A stretch of DNA of 64,000 bases from Tigriopus japonicus. Taxonomy: Eukaryota > Arthropoda > Copepoda > Harpacticoida > Harpacticidae. The notes under the pieces were generated by a model, which was given only the letters and a program-made list of their open reading frames with translations, did not search any database and had not been told where the DNA came from. Shown piece by piece: positions 1 through 10,993 of the stretch. The DNA lies in NCBI GenBank assembly GCA_010645155.1, contig CM021315.1, positions 5,024,820 through 5,088,819 of the forward strand, written 5' to 3'. A program made the position numbers and the translations under genes. Each line of letters begins with the position of its first letter. The stretch's first letter is position 1.

Positions 1-2441
1 GGCGGCAAAAAGGCTAAGCTTAAAAAAATCCAAACAAGACAGAAGCTCACATTTCAATGTAGTGAATATGGATCCTTGAGAGAATCTTTTTGGCCATACC
101 GTGCAGTTTAAACGTTTTCGTTAACTATTATGTGCTCAAACATCATCTGCTTTGTGTGTTCCCGAATGATTTTTCAAACAGTTTGCTTGGCAGACCTCGC
201 GTCCGCTGTTCTAGTGACCCCGACATAGCCGGCCCCCATTAATGGCCCTCGTCGTCGTATTACTGGCTCTTGTGGATGGTGCCAGACTTTTGTGGCTGTT
301 GATTCGGACTTGGACGTTTGCGACGGAATATGGGTGTAACTACAGATATATCATATCCTGCCACGTCTCCGAGCCATTCCCATGTCTCAGAGCCGATTAT
401 TTCCCCGAAGGTGGGGTGGTGGGGCAAATGTATGATCTCCGCTTGCTTGAGTACTCGATCCTGTATGATATATTTGCGCGTGTATTCTTTGTAAAATACA
501 GTAGTCTACTAATATCTCTTGACTCACTCTTACCGGACCATGGGTCACTCAAATTCTCTTTTCTCTTAACTCCACAGAGAGCCCCAATTTGGAACAATTG
601 GATTCTTCAATGAATTCTGTAAATGCAAAGGCTTGTGTAAATCAGTGTGCGAGGTTATATGTCCTTTACTTATAGAACACGCTTACAATGACATTTCCAT
701 GACTTGCTGAATGCACGAAAACTTTTTTCTGCAATTCTGTTTTTCACGGTACCACTTTTCCGTGTAAGACATGACCGTCCAAGCTACTTGTTACCCATTT
801 TCCGATTATTATTTTTTCCGAACAAATCATGTTTCCGAATGGCTAGGGTTCCGATTTACCTCGGTTTTTTTTTCCGACGATACGCAAATGATTTTATTGA
901 CCGCCTTCTCCTTTTAAGAGACTTCCTCCAAGCCCAAAGAGGTCAGGTCCAAAATATTATTCACCTACAACTTACTTTATTACCCTGCAAATCATTTTAT
1001 TACCCTACCAATCACTTTATTGCCCTATGAATGCATCATGCCTTTACAAATTCATCTCAGACGCACAATTACCTGCACGTCTGAAGCCCCCGTCTCATTG
1101 ACGGGAAATGATCCACTGAAGAAGTCGTGGTAGGCTTTTATACCATGGCACTGAGTAGCCAACACACCAACTGATGTACTTGAGGTGAACGGAGCTTGCT
1201 CCTAATACCGGTATTGAGTAAGCAAAACATGCTAGTTGGATAGTACGAATGCCCGTGGTTGAACTGATTTTCAGGGTTGAAAAATTGTATCGGAAGTCCC
1301 AAAAAGGATAAGTTGGTCAACAAAATACCATATGCACCCACAAATGAAGGGAGGAATGGTCAAGATCCGACATCACTCGTTTCATTTTAATTGACGCCCC
1401 TCGGGCTGACGCCCTCGGGTCGCCAATAAAATGAAACTCCCTCCGCCGGATTTTGGCCATTACTCCCTTCCTTTGCAGGTGCATAAATAGTATATTCGGA
1501 AATCTGGTAAATAAGCCACAAATCGTACTTTTGACTAATCGGACATATATCAGATTCGGAAAACTAGTATTCGGAATAGGTTACAATCGGAAAATCCGTG
1601 AACGGAAGGTTGTTATAAATCCCTTACTGATCTTTCGAAATGGTAGAAAAAGAACTCTAACCAATGGTGTATAAAATCCAAAAACAGAATAGGTTTTAGG
1701 TCATAAGCGTAAAGGCTATAAAATACATCGCCCAAAGGATCCAGAACAAAGGAAATCTCGGGTTCTTAAAATTAAAGGATCTAGATGTAGTTGTAGATTA
1801 AAGTAATGTCAAGATAATGGCTTACATGTGTGTTCTTGCATGTTTATTATTACTTAGTGGATCAAATTGATATCAACAGAAATTTTGCAGCCTTTGTTGC
1901 CGCCCATGGAAAAAACGACTTCCAGCTAATCTTCGATCTTTGAAACATCTCTGAAAAGTACCTATTCTTCAGGCAATATCTAATCTCCGGAATCACTCCG
2001 ACCTCCGTGATAACTATGACAATTAAATCTCTAGCACAACTGAATTCTCTGTAGCATCTTCAATCTTTGAAACATCTTCAACCCACGGAATGCTTCCAAT
2101 CTATAGGACCTCTGCTCCTAGTACACTTTCGATTTCCATTCGTCTAACAAGCTCCACTATTTCCTGGAAAAATGGGGTTACTTTGTGTTGAAATATCTGA
2201 GCAAAGCCTCTTTATTAATCGCCCTTAGTTATTGGAATTTAGTGGCTGCATGTGAAAAGTAGTAGTTTTCTCTTAACATTAGGTTATTTCCATTAAACAT
2301 AATAAAAAACCTACACGGTTCAAGTACAAGACATTTGCTATTAAATAATGTATAGTTCACCGAAAATGGGAAAAACTTCGGAGGGGAGTGAGTGATTTCT
2401 TGCCCTTGCAGCTCGTTTGTTTGGATTTTTTCCCTCCTTCT
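1..2441. other. Gene-less left flank
   Basis: I see no supportable gene here. Open frames reach at most 123 codons and show no domain or convincing splice structure. Many short TTCCGA/TCGGA words recur at 770-880 and, in inverted orientation, at 1490-1620, which suggests old transposon debris, but they do not align well enough to define an element. Confidence 0.6.
975..1031. repeat. Short tandem repeat, about 22-bp unit, 3 copies
   Basis: The word TTTATTACCCTNCNAATCA occurs twice in succession and is followed by a third, diverged copy with TTTATTGCCCTATGAAT. The spacing is about 22 bp. No coding sense is apparent. Confidence 0.7.
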
Positions 2442-2450
2442 ATTTCCTAC
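2442..2450. repeat. 9-bp target-site duplication, left copy
   Basis: ATTTCCTAC abuts the left TIR of the Mutator-like element; the identical right copy is at 3524-3532. Confidence 0.85.
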
Positions 2451-3523
2451 TATGAACGTTACATGGATTGAAAATCCACGTACATAGGAGCCGACGTACG
2501 TAAACAAACCCAAATGAAGGACAAAGTCAATCAGGGTTGCTAAAATATGCTAAACACATGGCAGTTAGTAGAAACACATTTTTCTTTCAGAAATAATATT
2601 GCAAAAATATTTTTGTTTTATTCATTCAATAATTATGCAAGTTCTCTCCATGATCTTCATTGTAGGTAGATTAAGACTAAACCTATTTCAGCTCCTAACC
2701 CATGCTTGAACTTGGCAACATTATGTATCTAGAAATGGTAAATGAGTTATGATGTCATGGGGAGCTTTATACCTGGTATGGTAGTCTTGCCAGTTTGGAA
2801 GTGTGTTAGAGGTGCCAAATAGGATTTTGTGCCCCTCTTTTTAGGGGATTTTACTATCCCAAAATGGTTGTGAGAATAGAATATATCTGTGGGTTTGTGA
2901 TTTATTATACATTCAGCAAGAAATTTGTTCAAATATGGTTTCCTTTACTATTCCCATTTCATATATTTTTTTGGGGGGGGGCGGATATTTAAATACTGCT
3001 ACAAGGAATGGGATTCCTTGTAAAGAGAGTTAATCATTAACATAATTTCTACATTTAATGTTTATATGATATTTGGTCTACCAACGAGTTACTGTTGGCA
3101 GATCTATACAACCCTTGTATAGTGAGTTGGTCAGGAAAAGTGTTTAAAAATTTGTCCACAATCCTGCCTTAAATGCAAAGAATCTGGAAGAAATATCAAA
3201 GCATGTTTAAACTTGTTTACTAAAAACTTTATTTGTTATGTAAGGCAAATTCATTACTAAAGTCATTAGAATTTCAGCGACTTGAAATAGGATATCAAAA
3301 ACCTCCATAAAACATTACATTTTAGGAGATAATATCACCCTTGGCAAATCAAATTTTGAAACATGTACATATACCAAACATAATAATTTATAGAAAATTG
3401 TGCCAATAGTAATGGCGTGTCTAGCATTTTTTCCCAACCCTGATTGACTTTGCCGTCCACTTGGATTTGTTTATGTACGGTGGCTTCTATGTACGTGGAT
3501 TTTCAGTCCATGTAACGTTCATA
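2451..3523. mobile_element. Complete non-autonomous Mutator-like element with long TIRs
   Basis: About 105 bp at the left end (2451-2556) is the imperfect reverse complement of the right end (about 3418-3523); the left end starts TATGAACGTTACATGG and the right end finishes CCATGTAACGTTCATA. Directly outside the element the same 9 bases, ATTTCCTAC, occur at 2442-2450 and 3524-3532, a perfect target-site duplication. Long TIRs with a 9-bp duplication are the signature of the Mutator/MULE superfamily. The 1,073-bp element has no ORF longer than 61 codons in its interior, so it must have been mobilised in trans. Small ORFs at both ends only read through the TIRs. Superfamily is inferred from duplication length and TIR length. 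Confidence 0.85.
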
Positions 3524-3532
3524 ATTTCCTAC
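3524..3532. repeat. 9-bp target-site duplication, right copy
   Basis: ATTTCCTAC abuts the right TIR of the Mutator-like element and is identical to 2442-2450. Confidence 0.85.
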
Positions 3533-3603
3533 TCGTCTCTCGACCAATCAGAAACGAGAACACGAAATGAGACTTCTCTTCTTTTACGTCACACCATTTA
3601 CAA

Positions 3604-3903
3604 GCGAGACTGGTTCCCTCCCGAATGTTCGATTGTATCGGTGTGCCCAACGAGATATTTGGATTTCTCACGACAAAGAAGTTATTTCATGAGTGAATCT
3701 CTTTTTTTAAACATTTTCCCGTTTCAGGAAAGGCCATTGTGTAATTGTAAATGATCGCGGTTCACTAATTTATTTATTTCCAAAGATCTGGCAGTATTGC
3801 CGCCTCTTGAACTTTTTTGTCGTAAGAAATCCAAACATCTTGTTGGGTACACTGATACAATCGAACATTCGGGAGGGAACGAGTGGAACCAGTCTGCACT
3901 CGC
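3604..3903. repeat. Inverted repeat, arms 80-96 bp, spacer about 125 bp
   Basis: 3604-3684 is the imperfect reverse complement of 3808-3903; both arms share the core TTCCCTCCCGAATGTTCG or its complement. The right arm carries small insertions (for example an extra TGCA near 3895). The structure is either a fold-back remnant or the result of an inverted duplication. It overlaps the first third of the unidentified ORF at 3797-4282, so that part of the ORF may be accidental. Confidence 0.8.
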
Positions 3904-4282
3904 TCATATGGCGGCAAATTTGGCGGACGCGAAACCACATACCAAGATGGATCCCGAACAAGAACAGCTGGCCAAGAACCTGGAATGGCGGATCCGACGC
4001 AACCCCAGTGAGCATGTGACGACCGTCGACGTGCAAAAACTAACGCCAGAGACCGCAAGGCTGTCTAAAGCCCAAGTCAGAGAAATTATGGAGGTTTACC
4101 TGAAAAAGTACGAGGAAGTTCGCCTTGCTTCCAGTGTGAGCGCCCATGGGGGAAACAAAGGGTCCCCCAATCTGACTTTGGAGGGAATGACGGTCATCCG
4201 AGATAACGAGCTCCTAAACTTAGTCCAAATCATCATCATCAACGGCATTTTATTTGAAGACGCCGCTAAATCTATGCGCTGA
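3797..4282 (+). CDS. Unidentified ORF, possibly an exon or captured gene fragment
   Basis: I do not recognise this protein. The 161-codon frame (ATG at 3797, TGA at 4280-4282) has a coding-like second half: from the Met at 3909 it is rich in charged residues (MDPEQEQLAKNLEW, then LSKAQVREIMEVYLKKYEEV) and probably helical. The first 35 codons lie inside an inverted repeat and are doubtful, so a start at Met-3909 is more plausible. After the TGA the same frame runs on for 28 codons to TAG at 4367-4369 and includes a Trp/Pro-rich stretch (NFPYWEAPWPMPQSDFWKKL), as if one stop codon had broken a longer coding exon. No donor or acceptor is convincing. It may be a host exon carried by a transposon or a decayed gene. 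Confidence 0.35.
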   Translation: MPPLELFCRKKSKHLVGYTDTIEHSGGNEWNQSALAHMAANLADAKPHTKMDPEQEQLAKNLEWRIRRNPSEHVTTVDVQKLTPETARLSKAQVREIMEVYLKKYEEVRLASSVSAHGGNKGSPNLTLEGMTVIRDNELLNLVQIIIINGILFEDAAKSMR

Positions 4283-4499
4283 AATGCCCGGCCGAACTTT
4301 CCGTATTGGGAAGCGCCATGGCCAATGCCACAGTCGGATTTTTGGAAGAAACTTGAAAGTATATAGTCCATATACTAAAAAAAATAGCGTGCAAACGATT
4401 TACGGGTTTTCAGCGGGGTTCTCATCAAGGGAATCGAGCGAGACTCGGCGTGAGCTCGAGTTGGGTCAAGGCAAGACTTTCGAGTTTTAAGGTGGGCCA

Positions 4500-4547
4500 G
4501 TCGGACACGCCCCCGGGGGCGGGCTATATCCGTAAGAAAGACCAAAA
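4500..4547. other. GC-rich palindromic patch
   Basis: The words ACGCCCCCGGGGGCGGGC around 4507-4524 form a short GC hairpin in otherwise AT-rich DNA. No function is implied. Confidence 0.4.
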
Positions 4548-4548
4548 A

Positions 4549-4703
4549 AAACTTAGGTTAGGTTAGGTTACACCCTAAATTGACCTAAGTTTTGTTCGCG
4601 AGGAAATGTCAAGGAGCAAATGATGGATTTGAGTGACGCTCAAACAAGTTTAATTTAAAAGGTCATTTTGAAGAAGAAATTTGTAATAAATTCACTTTTT
4701 GAC
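4549..4703 (+). repeat. Direct repeat, copy 1 (about 140-155 bp)
   Basis: This stretch aligns with 5922-6053, sharing CTTAGGTTA, TTTTGTTCG, AGGAAAT and CTCAAACAAGTT in the same order. The second copy leads directly into the MULE transposase frame, so the repeat is probably 5' sequence of a MULE family. Between the copies lies the purine-rich minisatellite. Confidence 0.7.
4553..4570 (+). repeat. Interstitial TTAGG tract
   Basis: TTAGG is repeated three times and followed by TTA. TTAGG is the ancestral arthropod telomere repeat; the tract is too short to be a telomere. It lies inside a longer imperfect palindrome (AAAACTTAGGT ... ACCTAAGTTTT, 4549-4592). Confidence 0.75.
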
Positions 4704-4899
4704 ATTATTTGACAGATGCCAGTATTTGCGACAAAACAATACTTTTAAATTTTTGATAATTAATTTATTTTAAGTTTTGACACAAGGATGCTGAGGTTAG
4801 AGACTCAGATAAAAATGGCAAAGGCACCTTAAGAAGCTAGGGTTTAACTAAAAATGAATGTATTGAATTTGAATTTAGCAGGACTGAATGCAGCTAGAT

Positions 4900-5765
4900 C
4901 ATTTGACAGGATGAATATGACAGTAATAAAGGATTAAGGTAAAATGGATAGAGATCATGAGTTGAGGTACAGTCCATGACCATCATGGATGAAGGTAAAA
5001 TGGATTGAGATTAGGAATGAAGGTTAAGTGCGTGAAAATCAGGGATTGAAGCAAGGTGGATGAATATCCAGGCATGGAGGCGAAGCGGATTGAGGAAAAG
5101 TGGATGAGGAGAAATGGATTCAGACAAAATGGTTTGTGTTAAAGTGGATTGAAAGCAGAGTGGAGTAAAGTGAACTTTTTGAAATTTGAGGGATTCAGGT
5201 AAAGGGATATAAAGATAAAAGGATTTAAAGATGTTTTGGAGATTGAAGAAAAATTTGATTTAAGGATTGAGGTGAAGTAGATCAAGATCAGGGATTGACG
5301 GAAATTGGATCAAAATCTTGGAAAGAGGTTTTGTAAAAGTTTCGGTATTGAGGTAAAGTTGGATCTTTGGGATTGCGATAAAGTTGGATTTTAGGGATTA
5401 AGAACACGTTGGAATTTAGGGGTTGAGAAAAAGTTTAATATTAATGATAGAATAACATGGAATTTTGGAGATTGAGGCAAAGTTGGATTTTAGGGATAGA
5501 ATTAAAGTGGAATTTTGCAGATTGAGGAAAAGTTGGATTTTATGAATTGAAGTTAAGAGGAATTTCAGCGATTTGGGAAGTTCAAGTTTGATTTTTGGGA
5601 TTGAGGCAAAATGGAATTTTTGGGATTGAGGAAAAGTTGAAATTTAGGGATTGAGGTTAGGTGGAATTTTAGGGATCGAGGTAAAGTGGATTGAGGTAAG
5701 GTGGATTAAGGTAAAGTCTTTGAAGATCAGGGATTAAGGAAAAGTGGATTAAATTGATCCAAATC
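4900..5765 (+). repeat. Degenerate purine-rich minisatellite, unit about 25-31 bp
   Basis: Words of the type GGATTGAGGTAAAGTGGATT recur about thirty times with substitutions. The plus strand is strongly A/G/T and nearly free of C. There is no ORF. It separates the two direct repeats at 4549-4703 and 5922-6053. Confidence 0.8.
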
Positions 5766-5921
5766 AAGGGGCAAATTGTTTTGGCTAACATCTCAATTGA
5801 AACAGAGAATTTCAAACGTAGGAGAAAAAAGGGAGAGAACAAGCGATTCGCAAAACGGGCGGAGGAGGTCTATAATCCGACAACGATGAGGAAGAGGAAG
5901 AAAATAAAACGAACAAAACTT

Positions 5922-6053
5922 AGGTTAACTTGACCTAACTTTTGTTCGAGAGGAAATTTCAAGGAGTAGACGTTGGATTTGATTGACTCTCAAACAAGTT
6001 CAATTTAGAAAGTCATTATAAACAAGAAATTCTTAATAAATGCACTTTTTGAG
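5922..6053 (+). repeat. Direct repeat, copy 2, upstream of MULE frame
   Basis: This is the second copy of the 4549-4703 repeat, lacking the extra TTAGG units. It ends about 15 bp before the first in-frame codons of the transposase remnant. Confidence 0.7.
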
Positions 6054-6067
6054 ACAAGATTCAAAAC

Positions 6068-7213
6068 GTGAAGGAAGATGCCTCAAATCATCCAAATTGC
6101 ATGCCAAGGGAAATTCTCACAAACCTTGGAGAATTGAGCGAGTATCAACAGTCGCAACTCGCAACTTTAAACTCACAAGTTCAAAAAATTCAGGGAATAA
6201 GAAGAACCAAAATCGATTGCACTCCTCTTCCTAAATGTATCAACTTCGCCATTCCAGAACAGTACAAGACATTAGATGGCAAGGAACTCATTTTTTGGGA
6301 TTCAGGATCTGATGACCTTCAACGAATTATTGTGTTTGGAACAAATTGCACAGTGCAATTTCTGGCCTCGGTTAGACATGCTTTTACAGATGCCACTTTC
6401 AAGTGTGCTCCAGAATTGTTCTTCCAACTTTGGGCTCTGCACGGTCTCGTATAATCGAGCACTGTTCCATTGCTCATCGCATTGACGTCAAACAAGACAC
6501 AAGACACTTACTCAAGAATTTATTCCCAAATCAAAAAACAAGTTCCAAAATTTAACCCATCATCTATTCTATTGGACATGGAACAAGCAAATATCAATGC
6601 TATAAGAATCCATTATCCCGAGGCAAAGCTACAAATATGCTTGTTTCATCTATGTCAAGCTGTTTATCGTCAAGTACAGTCATTGGGATTACAACAAGAT
6701 TACATGAACAGTGAAGAAGTAACCATGTTTGTGAAAATGCTCCCCGCACTTGCATTTGTGGAAGAATCCCACGTCAAAACATATTTTCAAATTCTCGTCA
6801 ACCAAATACCAACATACGTTGACAAGCTTGATGACTTGGTTAACTACTTTGAGACACAGTTTATTGAAAAGAGGAATGAGCGGGAAGCAAGAATCAAACT
6901 TTCTTTGAGGAATCAATTCAACAGAGTAAAAGAAAAATTACCAAGGTCGAACAATTCTATCGAAAGTTGGCATGAACAAATTCATTCCACTCTGTCTTGT
7001 ACAAATCCTTCTCTCTGGAAGAGCATGAAATTCATTCAAAAGGAATTCCAATTTCAAGAAGTTCGTCTTGGAGCATTGGGTCGAGGAGAAGTGTTCCCTC
7101 AGAAGAAGATGAATGTTCTTCATGAAGAAAAAAATTGTAGGCTTGTAGAACAATTTTCCCATAAAGAACCTCTCAAATACTTGAAATCTTTATCGTTCAA
7201 CCTTTCCTCTTGA
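6068..7213 (+). pseudogene. Mutator-like (MULE) transposase, one in-frame stop
   Basis: Two open segments lie in one frame (6068-6454 and 6455-7213), separated only by TAA at 6452-6454. The translation shows the MULE DDE layout: first Asp in DATFKCAPELFFQLWALHG, second Asp in SILLDMEQANINAI, followed by a histidine motif LFHLCQAVYRQ, and the Glu in NNSIESWHEQIHSTL. This is the cut-and-paste transposase of Mutator-like elements, which in animals often carry an N-terminal FLYWCH zinc finger; no finger is visible here, so the 5' end is truncated. The break falls just after HGLV, inside the catalytic core. No TIRs like those at 2451-3523 were seen around it. It is a pseudogene unless the stop is read through. 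Confidence 0.8.
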
Positions 7214-7940
7214 AATACATAGTTGAAAAAAGTCTAAGAAATTCACTCTATTATGATTGGCTCTAAAATGTCACGCTCTCTTATGATTTGGCTCTCTATT
7301 GATTTGGCTCTATTTTGAAGTGGCGCTATTTTGATTGGTTCTATTTTGTACACACTCTCTTTTGATCCGCGCTTTTGTTATATAGACCCCAATTTTGGCG
7401 TGTATGGCCAATGTTTTTACTCTTTGTCTACTATTAGGCATTTTTTGCAAAAATCTAACCACCCATTGCAAAATTTGGCACTTTGGAGGCCAATGCCAAT
7501 GAAAGTCCACTTGGCATTTCAGGGCGAGGCCCTCGCCCAAAAAGGCCGATTTGGCGTTTTTCGGCGGGGCCCTCGCCCAAAACAGTCCAATTTTGACACT
7601 TTTGGGCGAGGTTATTTTTGGCATTCCTTGGCATACATTTGGATATCCTTCTCCAGTATGAAAACGCAGCTGGCACGTCCCAAATAAGTTTCTTCAAACT
7701 GTTCCAATGTTTTGATCTTACAGCATTTAATTTTTTTATTGAAATCTTCTTGTTTCAATCTGAAAACGAAAACTTCCTTGGTAAGTTAGGAATTGAGTGG
7801 GGAAATGGGTCAGCCTTTGACACGTTCGCCACCACCTTGATGAGAAGGTCCGGAAGGTGGGTGCGTAAGAAGTTGAACTTCTGGGCTTGGTGACGCAACT
7901 TTTGAACTCCATCCGATGTGAACGCGGAACCACTTAGCAA
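7214..7940. other. Gene-less stretch with short repeats and GC hairpins
   Basis: 7245-7365 repeats GATTTGGCTCT/TTTTGATTGG words several times. At 7521-7610 the words GGGCGAGGCCCTCGCCC and GGCGGGGCCCTCGCCC form near-perfect hairpins in a segment of higher GC. Overlapping short ORFs on both strands here only reflect that composition. It is probably a degenerate transposon. Confidence 0.5.
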
Positions 7941-9393
7941 CAGTGGTCTCAGATTTGGGTAAAATTGCCAAATCTAGGTAATTTTTGACCCCTTTTGGTA
8001 TAAAGATTTGTCAATTGGTAAATTACCAAAACACCGAAATTTGGGTAATTTTGAAGTCCAAGCTCTTAGACACCTAAATTTTGCTCATGCATGGTAAAAT
8101 TTGGCGAAAAAATTCTGAAAAGTTCTATTAGGAACCTATACAAGGACCAATGTCGCAACACTTTACCAAAAATCCTACTATGGAACTCTAACCACATCCT
8201 TACAGTGCCTCCAGAAAGATGACAGGATCAAGCGCAGATACTTTACAAAAAGCGCAATTTACAACATAGATGCAGACTAGGCGCAGTTTAGAAAAAATAG
8301 GACCAGCGAGACTTTCATTGTATTGGTCTGGTCTCATACTGTATGAGACATTGCTTGGATCAGGCCCATCAGTACTCTGCATCCATGGGAGGATTGACTT
8401 TGCATCAGCTCACATCAAGGAGAAATAATGCACGAGGAGCTTGCAAACTGTTCTTGCTACCTGTACAGTATTTCTCCTTGTTATGATACTGTCGCTCAAT
8501 TAGCTGATGCATCCATAGCTCGCTTCTGTTGGACTGCGATGACAGCTTCACATTTGATCATCCTTGCTCCCATTCACGAGAATGTGTTCTACCAATTTTT
8601 AGCTCAATGTGTGAATAGCGGTTTCCTTTGGTTCTAGTTTATGGGGTTTCTTTTGGTCACATTGAAGTAAAGAAGAGCTGCGAGCACCACCAAATTTTAG
8701 TGTTGAAGACCACAAACTACCCCCAGACTTCTCAATTCTAGCTAAGCAGGCAGACCGCCGTGACAGTGCGGAGATCCGTGACCTCTAGATGACGTAAGCT
8801 GTATTTTCTGAATTGACTCTGAGAATCGAACTTCAAAAAGGATATTTGCGTTACAAACACGGTGGCGCACTCTATGACGTTCCTTATGAAACAATCATTT
8901 TTACCAATGTTGTTAGGTAATCCCTCATAGAGGGCGGTTTTGTCGACGTCAAAATTGAGATATCTCTATTTTATTTATCTATGTGAAGACGCCATTGAAA
9001 AGAACTTTGTAGAATGTGTATCAGGCCAGGAACCCCTGAAAGGGGTGGACACGAACTCCGATTTTTGAAAAAATGGTATGAGGCCGAGGCTATATTTAGA
9101 AACAATGTCATTTATTCCTTATTAACGAGTAAAACTGTTGAACATGCATCTTGAAAGAATTCAGTCAAACTTTTTGTGCTAATATTTATTGACTAATTGT
9201 TCTTCGCCTTGATTTTAGAGGTCCCAGCACTCCTTTTACTCGTCTCATGAACGTTTGACATTCAGCTCTCCAAAGGATTTTAGTCCTCTTAACAATCAGG
9301 AAAATACATAGATGGAATCTTGCTTCACCCATTAGTCCAACTTCTGTGAAACAATGCTAAATAGAAGTATCTGTGGTGATATCTGGAGGGTTA

Positions 9394-9605
9394 CTCCTCT
9401 TCCATCCTCTTCAGCACCTCCACGACGCAGGAACCATTTCTATAGGAAAATGAAAGAATGAGAATAGTCTCATTTTGAAACAAGATGGAGTCCAAATCGG
9501 AGATGTTGTTGGTTGTAACTATTGAAGGGCACTTTTGACGGTTCTGGATCAGATCAGCCATCTGATCCGGATTGGAATTGGAACAAAGGCAATCACGACG
9601 TCCTT
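9394..9605 (-). CDS. Possible terminal exon of an unknown gene
   Basis: The minus-strand frame runs from just after a plausible acceptor (TCTCAAG, about 9606) to TAA at 9391-9393 and gives about 70 residues beginning RRDCLCSNSNPDQMADLI and ending EVLKRMEEE. Codon use and two closely spaced Cys residues look coding, but no upstream partner exon could be assigned and no family is recognised. It may be spurious. Confidence 0.25.
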
Positions 9606-10069
9606 GAGACAAAATAAGTGAAAAACATGAGGATTAAATCCTGGATTGTGGATTTGATTGAAAATGTTTCAAGTCTTGGGGCTCAAGAAGGTCAGGACCA
9701 CGCAGGACTGGGGCTAAGGGTCCTTCAGGACCAGAGGATCATGTCTTTTCATTGCAGGGATAGGCTCTACGTGCTTAATAGGGTTTCATTGATCTTCTTA
9801 GTTCTTAGATCCCTTTGTCCAGGAATGAACAATCAAATTGAGTCAAAAAATCCACACAATTCAATCTTGGTGGGAGCATTTCATTTTCAAGACTTTGAGA
9901 GGGTCCATGTAATCCGGGTTAGACTGTCAGATCACCAATTTGGGCTGACTGAGTCGAAAGGCAAATCAAAATATTGAGCCCATCCATTGCTAGTAGGCAC
10001 ACCTGATATGTTTCGAACTCATCTTAATTTGTTCTTCATTTGATGGAATTCTTGACATTGAGGACTTCT

Positions 10070-10238
10070 TTCTTTGTTTTATGTGGACCTTAATGCGAAC
10101 GGAGATTCCTCTTGGAAAGGAATCAAATTTACCCCAGAAACTCTCCTCTGGATCAAAACGGGGATTTTTATGGCGCTCATCCATTAGACAACTTGAACAA
10201 CCTAAGAATATCTTACCTGTCCTTGAATTATCCTGAAC
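10070..10238 (-). repeat. Dispersed 165-bp repeat family, copy A
   Basis: In minus orientation the sequence starts GATAATTCAAGGACAGG and aligns over its whole length with 10462-10625 (plus) and 21331-21505 (plus). Its frame would read DNSRTGKIFLGCSS. It forms an inverted pair with copy B across about 220 bp. Confidence 0.75.
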
Positions 10239-10461
10239 TAAAAGACACAACCATATAATAAAAGAAATTCGAGGATGGAACATCTTTTATAGAACAATGG
10301 CAAGGTGACACAACCTAAAACAAACTTGATTTCATACAAAGTTTGGCATGTGTTAGTTAAGTTCAGGATAATACATGGATGGGTTCAATTGTAAGTTCAA
10401 AGATATTAGTAAGACGTTCAAATCGGATAATAGATAAGCTCGGAAAACCCCGCTATTTTGT

Positions 10462-10625
10462 TGTTGATAATTCAAGGAATGGTAAGATATTCTTAAGTTG
10501 TTCAAGTTTTGTAATGGATGAGCATAAGGAAACGCCCCGTTTTGGTCCGTGGGAAAGTTTGTTCTTAATCCTTTTGCGCAAAAGAGGAATTTGGGCTCAG
10601 ATTCTGGTCCATATTCGTTCTTTTT
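10462..10625 (+). repeat. Dispersed 165-bp repeat family, copy B
   Basis: This plus-orientation copy is related to 10070-10238 and 21331-21505; its frame reads DNSRNGKIFLSCSS and then ETPRFGPWES. The open frame persists in all three copies, but the substitutions are not clearly synonymous, so it may be an old transposon exon or simply an AT-rich repeat. Confidence 0.75.
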
Positions 10626-10993
10626 GCTTTAGTTAGGTCTATCACTTCCGAAGGTTGTAGCACGTAACCTAGTCATCATCAGATTTCATTTGATCACTTT
10701 GATCGTCTTCTTGTAGAAAAGACACCTTGTGGGGGGGTTCATTCGCACTCCATGATGTGGTCATTCATTCATTCACTATTTCATTCACTCGTTCTTGGCT
10801 GAACTTAATGTCTTTGAAATACCCACATCAGACTGATTTTGGGGCGTGGGGTTGACCTTTACCAAGGCTAGGACTTGGCTGGACCCGCTTGAAACACAGA
10901 AAATCCCGATTGGCGCACTATCTTTAGGACTCTTGGTCGATTTCCGTTTGATTTTCCACTCCCAACATGGCCGTCTGTACTTCTTGTTTACTT

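Noticed and set aside
242..613. 123-codon plus-strand ORF starting MALVVVLLALVDGARLLW
   Set aside because: The hydrophobic start resembles a signal peptide, but the rest has no domain, no splice partners and overlaps an opposite-strand frame.
7521..7610. CpG-island promoter
   Set aside because: The GC patch is made of repeated hairpin words and has no adjoining gene.
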